Shown here piece after piece: positions 31,624-39,084 of a DNA stretch of 39,084 nucleotides. The stretch comes from Pseudomonadota bacterium (lineage in GTDB: Bacteria > Myxococcota_A > UBA9042 > GCA-2863065). The notes beneath the pieces are model-generated. The model did no database searches. It worked only from the letters and a program-made list of their open reading frames with translations, and was not told where the DNA came from. Within the stretch, counting starts at the first letter, position 1, and every line of letters starts with the position of its first letter. The stretch is from the NCBI GenBank assembly GCA_005776725.1, contig SXOO01000272.1, forward strand, positions 1 to 39,084, given 5' to 3'. A program made the position numbers and the translations under genes.

Positions 31624-32709
31624 ATGCGCCCGCCAGAACTCAACGACCTGCTCAAGAAACACGTCATTGGCCAGGGCCCGGCCGTCCGCGAAGTCGCGGT
31701 GGCCCTCTACAAACACCTCGTGGGCCATACCACGGGCAACATCCTCATGATCGGCGGCTCGGGGACCGGGAAGACCACGATCATGCGGGCCGTGGAGGGA
31801 CTGCTCCGCGATCGGCCTGACCTCGCCGAGTTCGGCACGGTCGTGCGGATGAACGCCAACCTCATGGCAGACCTCGCGTCGCGCGGGCTCCAGTCGACGG
31901 CGGTCTTGGACAAGCTGGCGATAGAGGCCCGGAGTCGCCTCGGGGACCGCGCCCCCCGCGAGGCGGTGAAGCGCTGTGTGGAGCACGGCATCGTCTTCAT
32001 CGACGAGGTCGACAAGATCCGGTCACACGTGGGCAATCAGCCCAACGTCTCCGGCATCGTTGCCCAGGAGAGCCTCCTCACGCTGATGGAGTCGGAGCGC
32101 CAAGCGGTCCAGCTGCCGATCGTCTCGCCCACGGGCACCCTCGGCCGCGAGTCCACGGTGATCGACACGGGGGGGATCCTGTTCATCGCCGGCGGGGCGT
32201 TCGAGGAGCTCTACGATCAAGTCTTCGACCGCGTCACGGCCGGAGGGAAGAATCCGCCGTATCGCCTGGTCACCAAAGCCGACGGCTCGGTTGAGCGCCG
32301 CATCGTGTTCCAGATGGCGGACCACCTCGCGCACAGCGACCTGTTCTCCTATGGGATCACGCCGCAGTTCCTGGCGCGCTTCGACTCGATCGTCACGCTG
32401 CGGGCGCTCCAAGCGAAAGACCTGATCACGATCTTCAAGGAGGTGCCGGGCGCGATCCTGCCCACCTCTCAGGCCTACTTCGCCAACTACGGGCTCGAGC
32501 TGGTGGTCACTCCAGAGGCCATCAATCTGATCGCGGACAAGGCCACGGACAATCCGCGGCTTGGCGCGCGCGCACTGAAAGAGGTCTTCGCCCGGATCAT
32601 GCGAGAGCTCGAGTACGATCCGCACACGTCGCCCTATGTGAAGAAGGGCCCCAGCGGGGACCAGCTGGTGCTGGATCTCGCCGCCGTGAAGGGCCTCCTG
32701 CCCGGCTGA
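31624..32709 (+). CDS. ClpX-like AAA+ ATPase without zinc domain and pore-loop Tyr
   Basis: 361 residues. The AAA+ core is closest to ClpX/HslU: the start LLKKHVIGQ, Walker A GGSGTGKT (44-51), Walker B GIVFIDEVDKI (122-132), the GRESTVIDTGGILFIAGGAF strand and the C-terminal domain DNPRLGARALKEVFARIM. Three ClpX parts are missing: the N-terminal zinc-binding domain, the Gly-Tyr-Val-Gly pore loop (residues around ASRGLQSTAVL have no aromatic) and the Ile-Gly-Phe loop that docks ClpP. It is therefore unlikely to feed ClpP. It may remodel a specific protein, perhaps of the adjacent radical SAM/DUF362 pair 12 bases upstream. ATP hydrolysis residues are intact. Confidence 0.8.
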   Translation: MRPPELNDLLKKHVIGQGPAVREVAVALYKHLVGHTTGNILMIGGSGTGKTTIMRAVEGLLRDRPDLAEFGTVVRMNANLMADLASRGLQSTAVLDKLAIEARSRLGDRAPREAVKRCVEHGIVFIDEVDKIRSHVGNQPNVSGIVAQESLLTLMESERQAVQLPIVSPTGTLGRESTVIDTGGILFIAGGAFEELYDQVFDRVTAGGKNPPYRLVTKADGSVERRIVFQMADHLAHSDLFSYGITPQFLARFDSIVTLRALQAKDLITIFKEVPGAILPTSQAYFANYGLELVVTPEAINLIADKATDNPRLGARALKEVFARIMRELEYDPHTSPYVKKGPSGDQLVLDLAAVKGLLPG

Positions 32710-32738
32710 CGCCTGGCCGCAGAGCCGCGGTTTTCTTG

Positions 32739-32767
32739 TTGAACTTCGCCCCCCCGGCGCGTATACG
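32739..32767 (+). promoter_or_regulatory. Sigma-70-type promoter of the OmpA/TSP3 gene
   Basis: TTGAAC (32739-32744), 17-base spacer, TATACG (32762-32767). Both boxes are close to consensus. The start near 32774 gives a leader of about 175 bases. Confidence 0.6.
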
Positions 32768-32773
32768 CCGCGC

Positions 32774-32949
32774 TTGCCGTGAGCCTTTTTCCTGTCTGCC
32801 GCGATTGTGGCGGGGACCAACGAGGACTCACGAGACCACACGCGAGGGGCTACCCCGCACCTCAGCGGCCAGGCGGGACGCCTGGTCGGGAGACTGCGGG
32901 CGCCTCGGGCATGGCCCGACTCGGGCCGCAAACGAGGACTGGTGAATCG
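32774..32949 (+). other. Long structured 5' leader of the OmpA/TSP3 gene
   Basis: About 175 bases of leader with a perfect 7-bp hairpin CCAGGCG-GGA-CGCCTGG (32869-32885), further short GC stems (GGGG-CTA-CCCC near 32846, CGGGC-ATG-GCCCG near 32908) and a 10-base direct repeat AACGAGGACT at 32819 and 32931. The second copy of the repeat supplies the GAGG in front of the ATG, so it could pair or compete with the first. Regulation by structure is possible. No known riboswitch is recognised. Confidence 0.4.
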
Positions 32950-34359
32950 ATGAAGCGCTCCATGAAACTCAGTACGTTGGCAGCTGCCGGACTCCTGTCG
33001 GCTCAGGCCGGTGCCGTCGAGGTCCCCGACCGGGGCATGTACCTCGGCATCAACGGCGGCGCCTATCTCTCGCTGGACGACTGGGCGTTGGGTGACCTCA
33101 ACGAGGGCACCATCACCATCGACGACGGCGGCATGATCAACGTGGTCGTGGGCGCCCAGTTCTTCAAGTGGCTCGGCGTCGAGGCGGTGATCGGCTACAT
33201 CCCCACCTCCACCACCGACGACGAGGCGATTCACGGCCTCAACGTGGGCGCCAACGTCTACTTCCAGGCCACCAGCGGCCGCGTGGGCGTGTACGCCCTC
33301 GCTGGAGGCGGCGCCCTCGTCGGCCTCGCCGGCGCTACGGGCACGGACACGGACTGGGAGGTCGACGTCGGCCTCGGCGTTCGGGTCATGGCCACGGACG
33401 ACCTCAACGTCCGCATCGAGGCGAAGCACGTCTTCACCGACGGCCTCGACGACAACGCGTACAACCTCGCCCTCGGGCTCGGCCTCGATTGGTGGGCGTG
33501 GCGCCAGGTGGACGACTCCGACAAGGACGGCATCCTCGACACGGACGACGCGTGCCCCGCGGTCTTCGGCGTCTCCTCGGCCAAGGGCTGCCCGGATCGC
33601 GACGGCGATGGCATCCAGGACGCAGACGACGCGTGCCCGGATGTTGCCGGCGTCCCGTCGGCCAAGGGCTGCCCCGACAAGGACGGCGACGGGATCCAGG
33701 ACAGCGAGGACCGCTGCGTCGACACGCGCGGGACGGTCGAGTTCAAGGGCTGCGCCGATCGCGACGGGGACGGCATCGCCGATCCCGACGACAAGTGCCC
33801 CGACGTGAAGGGCGTCGCCGCGCTCGCCGGCTGCCCGGACCGCGATGGGGACGGAGTCACCGACGCCGACGACAAGTGCCCCGACGTAGCCGGTCCCAAG
33901 GAGACGAAGGGCTGTCCGGATCGCGACGGGGACGGGATCCTCGACGCGGACGACAAGTGCCCGGACCAGCCCGGCGTCAAGGAGGAGCAAGGCTGCCTCC
34001 CCGCCGAGGTCCAGAAGTTCACGGGCGCCATCGAGGGGATCTTCTTCGATAAGGGCTCGGCCAAGATCCAGAAGAAGAGCTTCGTGATCCTCGACAAGGC
34101 GGTCGCCGTGCTCCTCAAGTGGCCCACCGTCCGCCTGCGGATCGAGGGGCACACGGACGCCGACGGCGACGACGACATGAACATGAAGCTCTCGACGGCG
34201 CGCGCCGCGTCGGTTCGTGAGTACATGAGCGGCAACGGTGTCGCAGCCGAGCGGCTCGTGTCCGAGGGCTACGGCGAGACCAAGCCGAAGGCCGCGAACG
34301 ACACGAAGAAGAACAAGGCGCTCAACCGGCGCATCGAGTTCACGGTCATCACGGACTGA
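32950..34359 (+). CDS. OmpA-family protein with TSP type-3 repeats
   Basis: 469 residues. Signal peptide MKRSMKLSTLAAAGLLSAQA (the reason for choosing 32950 over the in-frame GTG at 32779). Residues about 27-185 form an eight-strand-type beta-barrel domain (MYLGINGGAYL, NVYFQATSGRVGVYAL). Six calcium-binding TSP3 repeats follow (DRDGDGI-x-DADDACPD pattern), about 187-355, each with two Cys. The OmpA C-terminal peptidoglycan-binding domain covers about 360-469, with the conserved Asp and Arg in RIEGHTDADGDDD and LSTARAASV. It ties the outer membrane to the wall. The barrel/TSP3/OmpA plan is common in Myxococcota and other deltaproteobacterial groups. It stands alone behind its own promoter. 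Confidence 0.92.
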   Translation: MKRSMKLSTLAAAGLLSAQAGAVEVPDRGMYLGINGGAYLSLDDWALGDLNEGTITIDDGGMINVVVGAQFFKWLGVEAVIGYIPTSTTDDEAIHGLNVGANVYFQATSGRVGVYALAGGGALVGLAGATGTDTDWEVDVGLGVRVMATDDLNVRIEAKHVFTDGLDDNAYNLALGLGLDWWAWRQVDDSDKDGILDTDDACPAVFGVSSAKGCPDRDGDGIQDADDACPDVAGVPSAKGCPDKDGDGIQDSEDRCVDTRGTVEFKGCADRDGDGIADPDDKCPDVKGVAALAGCPDRDGDGVTDADDKCPDVAGPKETKGCPDRDGDGILDADDKCPDQPGVKEEQGCLPAEVQKFTGAIEGIFFDKGSAKIQKKSFVILDKAVAVLLKWPTVRLRIEGHTDADGDDDMNMKLSTARAASVREYMSGNGVAAERLVSEGYGETKPKAANDTKKNKALNRRIEFTVITD

Positions 34360-34387
34360 CGTTCGCCCGCGTTCGGCCGCCCTCCCT

Positions 34388-34416
34388 TTGACGCCGCGCC
34401 GTGGGTCCCGTATCAA
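34388..34416 (+). promoter_or_regulatory. Promoter of the SGNH/PhyH operon
   Basis: TTGACG (34388-34393), 17-base spacer, TATCAA (34411-34416). Eight bases separate the -10 from the ATG at 34425, so the transcript should be leaderless or nearly so. Confidence 0.55.
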
Positions 34417-34424
34417 CGGTGCCC

Positions 34425-35606
34425 ATGGCGCGCCGCGTCGGTTACGCCCTAATCCCGCTGCTCCTCGCTGGCCTAGCCGGCGCCCGCCCTCCGGTCATAC
34501 AAGACCCGGGTGGGAAGGCGCTCTCCGCCTTCCACAAGGCGCTGAAGCGCACCGCGCGCGGGGTAGACCAGACCCGCATCCTGCAGTTCGGCGCAAGTCA
34601 CACCGAGTGTGACCTCTTCACCGGTTATCTCCGGCGGTACCTCCAGAGCCGCTTCGGAGACGCGGGCCACGGCTACCTGATGCCCGCGCGACCGTGGAAG
34701 GGATACCGCCACCAGGACGTGCGCCTCGACTCGAGCGACGGCTGGGTGGTGGACAAGGCGCTGGGCAACACGTCCCGCGAGGACGGACTCTATGGGCTGG
34801 GTGGCTTCTCGTGCGCGGCCGGCAGCGCGGACGAGTGGGCCTTCTTCGGTACGTCCACGAGCTCCCCGTTCGGCCGGTCGGCCTCGCGCTTCGAGGTCTT
34901 CTTCCTCGAGCAGCCGAGAGGCGGCGGCTTCGAGGTGCTCTTGGACGGTCAGCCCTACGCCACCGTGTCCACACATGCCAGCGCCACCGGGTTTGGCACC
35001 TTCGTCGGCCGGATGGAGGACGCATCCCACGAGATCGAGCTCCGTCCGCTGGCGGACGGTGAGGTGCGGCTGCTCGGGGCCGTCCTGGAGCGCGGTGCCC
35101 CCGGCGTCGTGGTCGACACGCTGGGGATCCGCGGCGCCCGGGCGGCAGACCTCTTGGACATCGACGAGGCGCTGTGGGGCGAGCAGGTCCGTCGCCGTCA
35201 GCCCAACCTCGTGGTCCTCGCGTACGGCACGAACGAGGCTGGAGACCACCACCAGTCGCTCGACGCGTACCGCCGCAAGCTCGAGGCTGTGCTCGACCGG
35301 GTGAAGAGCGCTGCCCCGGGCGCGGCGTGCGTGCTGATCGGGCCCACGGACCGGCCCAAGAAGCTTCGCCGAAACCAGTGGGAGCCGCGTGAGCGGGTTG
35401 AGGAGGTCGACGAGGCGCAGGCGCAGGTCAGCGCGTCCTTCGGATGCGGCTTCTTCAGCGCCTTCCAGGCCATGGGAGGGCCGCTCTCCATGGTGAAGTG
35501 GCAGAAAGCCAACCTCGCGCAAAACGACGGCGTACACCTCACCACGCGCGGCTACGAGCTCCTTGCGGAGCACTTCGCGAAGGGGCTGCTCGAGGGCTAC
35601 GAGTGA
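34425..35606 (+). CDS. Secreted SGNH/GDSL-type hydrolase
   Basis: 393 residues from ATG at 34425 (signal peptide ALIPLLLAGLAGA). Block I is ILQFGASHTECD, where Ser58 is the nucleophile and the usual GDS is GAS. A jelly-roll-like insertion follows (about 140-235), of the type seen in secreted O-acetyl esterases. Block III is AYGTNEA with the oxyanion Asn, and the catalytic pair Asp/His appears in DGVHLTTRGY near the end. It probably removes acyl groups from wall or exported polysaccharides; the substrate is unknown. The GDS-to-GAS change is common in divergent members. The stop overlaps the PhyH start as GTGA, so both are coupled. Confidence 0.8.
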   Translation: MARRVGYALIPLLLAGLAGARPPVIQDPGGKALSAFHKALKRTARGVDQTRILQFGASHTECDLFTGYLRRYLQSRFGDAGHGYLMPARPWKGYRHQDVRLDSSDGWVVDKALGNTSREDGLYGLGGFSCAAGSADEWAFFGTSTSSPFGRSASRFEVFFLEQPRGGGFEVLLDGQPYATVSTHASATGFGTFVGRMEDASHEIELRPLADGEVRLLGAVLERGAPGVVVDTLGIRGARAADLLDIDEALWGEQVRRRQPNLVVLAYGTNEAGDHHQSLDAYRRKLEAVLDRVKSAAPGAACVLIGPTDRPKKLRRNQWEPRERVEEVDEAQAQVSASFGCGFFSAFQAMGGPLSMVKWQKANLAQNDGVHLTTRGYELLAEHFAKGLLEGYE

Positions 35607-36208
35607 GGGAGCTCGGGGCGCTCCGCCGCGACGCGTCCGCCCTCGACGACGCAGGGTATCGTCACCTGCCCGGCCTCGTGACCGGCCACGCTCTCGTGAA
35701 GCTCCAGCAGGCGTTCGTGGACGCGCTGAGCCCCAACACGGGCGACCCGAGCTGGGTGGTGCTGCAGCAGCGCCTTCTGGCGGATCCCCGGGTGTTGGGG
35801 GTGGGGGATGCGATCCGGGCGTCCGTGACCGACTGGGTCGGCCCAGTGGTGGCCCATTGCGGCGACATCTGCCGCGTGGCTCAGCCCGGCCATGTCACGC
35901 GGCCCCATCAGGACGCGGCCTACTCGCGGCGGGAAGACGCCCTGACGGTCTGGGTGGCGGTCGTCGACGTGCCGCTCCACAGCGGGCCGTTGATCGTCTG
36001 GCCGGCCTCGCACCGCCTGGGCCTGCTCGACCACGGGCCAGGAGAGAGCGGCGTCACCGACGCGAGGCTGACGGACAGCGACTGGCACGGCGGCGCCCTC
36101 ACGGCGGGCGACGCGATCGCGTTCCGCGCGCTCACGGTCCACGCGAGCCTGCCGAACAACGGGAGCACGCCGCGGCTCTCGGTGGACTACCGGTATTGGC
36201 CCGCATGA
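35603..36208 (+). CDS. Phytanoyl-CoA dioxygenase (PhyH) family oxygenase
   Basis: 201 residues from GTG at 35603, with GAGGG eight bases ahead. Fe(II)/2-oxoglutarate oxygenase of the PhyH family. The iron triad is His102 and Asp104 (PHQDAAY) and His180 (LTVHASLPN); Arg191 (TPRLSVDYR) would hold 2-oxoglutarate. DVPLHSGPLIVWPASHRLG is the family's typical middle segment. No export signal, so it acts in the cytoplasm although its coupled neighbours are exported. Substrate unknown; small PhyH members hydroxylate lipids, amino acids or natural-product intermediates. Overlaps the next gene as ATGA. Confidence 0.88.
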   Translation: MRELGALRRDASALDDAGYRHLPGLVTGHALVKLQQAFVDALSPNTGDPSWVVLQQRLLADPRVLGVGDAIRASVTDWVGPVVAHCGDICRVAQPGHVTRPHQDAAYSRREDALTVWVAVVDVPLHSGPLIVWPASHRLGLLDHGPGESGVTDARLTDSDWHGGALTAGDAIAFRALTVHASLPNNGSTPRLSVDYRYWPA

Positions 36209-36795
36209 GAGGGCCCTCGCCGGCCCCGCTGGTCCGAGCCCGCGGGCGGGCACCCCGGATACTGGGCCTCGGCGTGCTCTGGTTCGGCTGCTCAGAGGAG
36301 GGTGCCGACCGCGACGCGCCGGCCGCGATCGCGCCGTGCACTCACGTCGTGTCGCTGGAGAGCTTCACCGTGATCCGCGACGCCCTCGAGGACCCCTGGG
36401 ATCACCGCCCGGCGGCGCCCAAGTGCCTCGACTGGGCGGTGCACGTCGAGCCGATCGGCGAGGAGGCCGCGCTATCCACTGCCACCGGTCCTTGCCCGTA
36501 CATGACCGCCACCGCCCCAACGCTCGTGGCGATCCCGAGCGGCACCGAGCTCGAGCTGCGTTGGTTCCACTTCGCCCTCACGGCCACGGCTACGGCGGAG
36601 GCGCACGCCGCCGCCCGCGTGGCAGGACACCCGGTGCTGGACGCCACGATCCCGATCCCCTCGGAGAGCGGCATGGTGCAGACCCGCTGGGTCGCGCCGG
36701 AGGAGCTCCCGGCTGGCGCCGCCGTCCACTTGCACCTCCACAACCACGGCGACAACTCCTGGGCGTTCCTGGGGCTGCGCACACCCTGTGAGTGA
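36205..36795 (+). CDS. Putative lipoprotein with a His-rich C-terminal strand
   Basis: 196 residues from ATG at 36205. A basic start and hydrophobic stretch end in LWFGC, an imperfect lipobox with Cys29 as lipid site. The body is beta-rich with Cys pairs (IAPCTHVV, APKCLDWAV, TGPCPYMT). Near the end comes HLHLHNHGD, with His at alternate positions pointing the same way on a strand, suited to metal binding. The next gene codes a PHM-like copper enzyme, so a copper-related or copper-chaperone role is a reasonable guess. The fold may be a relative of the PHM beta-sandwich. No family recognised. Confidence 0.65.
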   Translation: MRGPSPAPLVRARGRAPRILGLGVLWFGCSEEGADRDAPAAIAPCTHVVSLESFTVIRDALEDPWDHRPAAPKCLDWAVHVEPIGEEAALSTATGPCPYMTATAPTLVAIPSGTELELRWFHFALTATATAEAHAAARVAGHPVLDATIPIPSESGMVQTRWVAPEELPAGAAVHLHLHNHGDNSWAFLGLRTPCE

Positions 36796-36887
36796 CAGGC
36801 AGGGTGGGGTCCGGTACGGTCCGGAGCCTCGGGCAAGGTGCCGCCGAAGCAGGGCGGCCCTCGGAGGTCTCGAGAGGGAGACTCAAG

Positions 36888-38483
36888 ATGCGCTTCGGCT
36901 CCATCGTGTGGTTCGCGGTCGTCGCAACCGCGTGCCAGAGCAGCACAACCGAACCCTCCCCTGTCGACTCCAGTGGTGCGGCGGACACGGCGTCGCCGAG
37001 CGACGTCCCACCCGAAGCGGCGGACATCGGGGCCGACACCAGCGTGGACACGGGGCCGCCGAAGCCACCCCCGGAGACCTTCAGCCTCACCCACGACTTC
37101 GGCGAGCGGACGCTCAAGGGGTACCAGGAGAGCTCACCGTGCGTCGCCTGGTCGCTGAAGAACGAGCAGGCCGTCTACGTGAATGGGGTTGCCCTGGCCA
37201 ACGACGGGATGTTCCACCACTCGAACTGGTTCGTGGTGCCCGAGGCTACGTACCCGGGTCCCGACGGCTTCTTCAAGTGCGGCGACCGCAACTTTCAGGA
37301 GATCGGCGCAGCGATCAGCGGCACCGTGATCTTCGCCCAGTCCACGCAGTCGCGCTTCGAGGAGCAGCGGCTGCCCCCCGGCGTGGTGGTCAAGGTGCCG
37401 CCGGGCCACAAGGTGGTCTCGCAGGTGCACCTATTGAACCTCTCGGGTGAGGAGGTCACCACCTCCCTCCGCATGACGCTCGACCTCATCCACCCGCGCG
37501 ACGTGGTCGACATCACCACCCCCTTCCGTCTCACCTACTTCGACCTCGAGCTCATGCCCGACGCGCAGACCAACCATCGCGGCGAGTGCAACTTCCAAGA
37601 CGTGTACAAGGAACAGGCGGGAGTGGACCTCGACCTCAAGGTCTATTGGGTTCTGCCGCACTACCACTACCTCGGGAACGCCTTCGAGGTGTCCGTGAAC
37701 GGCGGGCCGCGCGACGGCGAGGTGCTGCACGAGATCACGCAGTTCGATGGCGAGGCGCACGGCAAGGCGTTCGATCCGCCGTTCGACATGACTGGCTCCA
37801 AAGGCTTCAACTTCACGTGCGGCTTCTACAACCCGCGCGACGTGGAGGTCGGCTGGGGGATCGGGGACCAGGAGATGTGCGTGATGCTCGGCCTCGCCTC
37901 GTCCAAGCTCATGTTCGACGGCACCGTCGCCGTCACCGACGACACCTTCGAGACGAGCGAGGGCTTCGACAAGGTCGGGACCTGCGCCGTGCTCGGGATC
38001 CCGAAGAACGCCTCGCAGACCTTCCCCACCCCGGAGGAGATCGCCGCGCCGCTCTACAAGCCGCCCGAGCTGGGGACCGACGTAGGGGTCAAGCCGGTCG
38101 AGGAGTGCACTGATACGCCGGCTGACGCCGTCCCGTCGGGTCCGGCCACGCTGGCCTCGATCAATGACGCGATCTTCGTGCCCGCCTGTAGCTACTCGGC
38201 GTGTCACGGGGGCCCGAAGCCGGCCGCAGGGCTGGCGCTCGACACCCCGGCACTACACGACGTGTTGCTCAGCCACAAGGCCACGGCCAACACGCTACTT
38301 CCGCTGGTCACGCCGGGTGACCCCGAGAAGAGCTGGCTCTATGCCCTTCTCGCGAAGTGCTCGCCAACCGACGACTCCGGCGCCGTGGTCGCCCACATGC
38401 CGCGCAATGCCCCGTACCTCCTCGATCCTGGCCTGGTGGCTCGGGTCCGCGACTGGATCCTCGCCGGTGCCCCTGCGGAGTGA
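36888..38483 (+). CDS. PHM-like copper monooxygenase fused to a cytochrome-c-like module, lipoprotein
   Basis: 531 residues from ATG at 36888, preceded by GGGAG. Signal peptide with lipobox ATAC, then an acidic Ser/Pro linker to about residue 60. Residues 65-400 carry the copper-ligand set of peptidylglycine/dopamine-type (type II, ascorbate-dependent) monooxygenases: His110-His111 (FHHSN), His181 (QVHLLN), His258 and His260 (PHYHYLG) and Met330 (QEMCVM). Their spacing (70, 77, 70) is close to that of animal PHM. From about 420 to the end is a cytochrome-c-like module: Cys434-x4-Cys439-His440, with a later Met (AHMPRN) as likely axial ligand. Reaction and substrate are unknown. Upstream a GTG at 36792 is possible but the ATG has the signal peptide. 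Confidence 0.75.
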   Translation: MRFGSIVWFAVVATACQSSTTEPSPVDSSGAADTASPSDVPPEAADIGADTSVDTGPPKPPPETFSLTHDFGERTLKGYQESSPCVAWSLKNEQAVYVNGVALANDGMFHHSNWFVVPEATYPGPDGFFKCGDRNFQEIGAAISGTVIFAQSTQSRFEEQRLPPGVVVKVPPGHKVVSQVHLLNLSGEEVTTSLRMTLDLIHPRDVVDITTPFRLTYFDLELMPDAQTNHRGECNFQDVYKEQAGVDLDLKVYWVLPHYHYLGNAFEVSVNGGPRDGEVLHEITQFDGEAHGKAFDPPFDMTGSKGFNFTCGFYNPRDVEVGWGIGDQEMCVMLGLASSKLMFDGTVAVTDDTFETSEGFDKVGTCAVLGIPKNASQTFPTPEEIAAPLYKPPELGTDVGVKPVEECTDTPADAVPSGPATLASINDAIFVPACSYSACHGGPKPAAGLALDTPALHDVLLSHKATANTLLPLVTPGDPEKSWLYALLAKCSPTDDSGAVVAHMPRNAPYLLDPGLVARVRDWILAGAPAE

Positions 38484-38484
38484 C

Positions 38485-39084
38485 ATGAGCCCCCTCGAAC
38501 AGGCTGTGCACGACGCGCTCGCGCGGATGGAGCACCTGGCCCGCCGCCTCGACGCGGTCCCCAAACGTCCCTTGCCCACGCTGGAACAGGCGCGCTTCGT
38601 AGCAGACGAGGCCCGCGCCCTGCTCTTCCCGGAGGTCTTTGCGCCAGACGCCGACGCGGCCGAGACCCTCGGTCGCTTCGCCGAGCGCGTCCGCGACCTC
38701 GTGCTGCTAGAGCGCCACGCAGCCTGCTCCAGCGCCGACAAGAGCAGCAGCGACTGTCTGCCGTGCTTCGACTTCGCCACGGACAGCGCAGCCACCCTGG
38801 TGCGGCGCCTACCCGACCTGCGCTGCCTCGGCGAGGGCGACATCGACGCCACCCTCGACGGGGATCCCGCGGCCACCTCGCCCGCCGAGGTGGTGCTCTG
38901 TTATCCCGGGTTCTCGGCCATCCTCGTTCACCGCATCGCCCACGTGCTCTACGAGCGCGGCGCGCGCCTCGCTCCGCGGCTGCTGAGTGAGACGGTCCAC
39001 GCGCGAACAGGCATCGAGATTCACCCCGGCGCCACGATCGGGCCGCGCTTCTTCATCGACCACGGCACGGGCGGGGTGATCGGA
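38485..39084 (+). CDS. cysE: Serine O-acetyltransferase (CysE/EpsC-like), cut by the window edge
   Basis: The first 200 codons are visible; the gene runs off the right end. ATG at 38485 has GGAG five bases upstream, one base after the previous stop. The N-terminal 130 residues are helical, with a Cys-containing stretch (DCLPCFDFATDSAATL). The left-handed beta-helix then begins: TGIEIHPGATIGPRFFIDHGTGGVIG holds the catalytic His of the Asp-His-Gly-Thr-Gly motif. The enzyme transfers an acetyl group from acetyl-CoA to serine, first step of cysteine synthesis. The long N-terminus is like the EpsC subgroup. The acceptor-site C-terminal part is outside the window. Confidence 0.85.
   Translation, partial: MSPLEQAVHDALARMEHLARRLDAVPKRPLPTLEQARFVADEARALLFPEVFAPDADAAETLGRFAERVRDLVLLERHAACSSADKSSSDCLPCFDFATDSAATLVRRLPDLRCLGEGDIDATLDGDPAATSPAEVVLCYPGFSAILVHRIAHVLYERGARLAPRLLSETVHARTGIEIHPGATIGPRFFIDHGTGGVIG

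Noticed and set aside
32779..32949. N-terminal extension of OmpA from GTG, containing Cys-x-x-Cys
   Set aside because: It would bury the signal peptide in the protein; it lies in the leader behind the promoter.
32023..34416. A 797-codon minus-strand frame opposite the OmpA gene
   Set aside because: It covers the end of the ClpX-like gene, the promoter and the whole OmpA gene in antisense; its repeats are only the mirror of the TSP3 repeats.

Overview
The window is high-GC DNA, densely coded on both strands, and very probably comes from a Myxococcota (former Deltaproteobacteria) chromosome. The grounds are a MYXO-CTERM-like tail at the left end, a gliding-motility (Agl/Glt-type) gene cluster, many lipoproteins with short or weak signal peptides, ASPM/Hydin-type lipoprotein domains, an OmpA protein with TSP type-3 repeats, and a locus of EutN/CcmL microcompartment vertex proteins like the one known from Haliangium. 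I see no tRNA, rRNA, CRISPR array, insertion sequence or prophage.

Layout. Positions 1-311 hold the 3' end of a repeat-rich surface protein. Positions 322-11794 (minus strand) look like one gliding-motility operon: a TPR protein, a 1421-residue TPR protein (GltD/AgmU-like), a small secreted protein (CglF/GltF-like), an FHA-TM-TonB protein (GltG-like), a TPR lipoprotein and a membrane histidine kinase. It diverges at 11.8-12.0 kb from a beta-barrel protein, a lipoprotein with a duplicated domain, and rsmB (plus strand). The two promoters face away from each other, and their -35 boxes lie in one inverted repeat. Positions 15.6-20.0 kb carry a small nucleotidyltransferase-like gene pair, a choice-of-anchor-D lipoprotein and an extensin-like M15-fold protein. 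Positions 20.1-22.3 kb carry a lipoprotein plus a polytopic GT-C-like membrane protein, preceded by a perfect DnaA box. A cobalamin-type radical SAM gene follows.

Positions 24.1-28.8 kb (minus strand) form a six-gene operon in which every junction is a 4-base start/stop overlap: a membrane-anchored protein, lgt, two BMC vertex proteins, a class II aldolase and an HExxH protein with a Cys/His cluster. No shell hexamer gene is present, so it looks like a satellite microcompartment locus. Divergent from it, a second radical SAM gene is coupled to a DUF362 iron-sulfur protein and followed by a ClpX-like AAA+ ATPase without the usual pore loop. Positions 32.7-34.4 kb carry the OmpA/TSP3 protein behind a good sigma-70 promoter and a structured leader. 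Positions 34.4-39.1 kb are a plus-strand run: SGNH hydrolase, PhyH-type dioxygenase, His-rich lipoprotein, a PHM-like copper monooxygenase fused to a cytochrome-c-like module, and the start of cysE, cut by the window edge.

Strongest leads: the orphan BMC-P/aldolase/HExxH operon, the radical SAM-DUF362-AAA+ module, the copper monooxygenase-cytochrome fusion, and the symmetric divergent promoter of the motility operon. All function calls rest on motifs read by eye; no database search was run.
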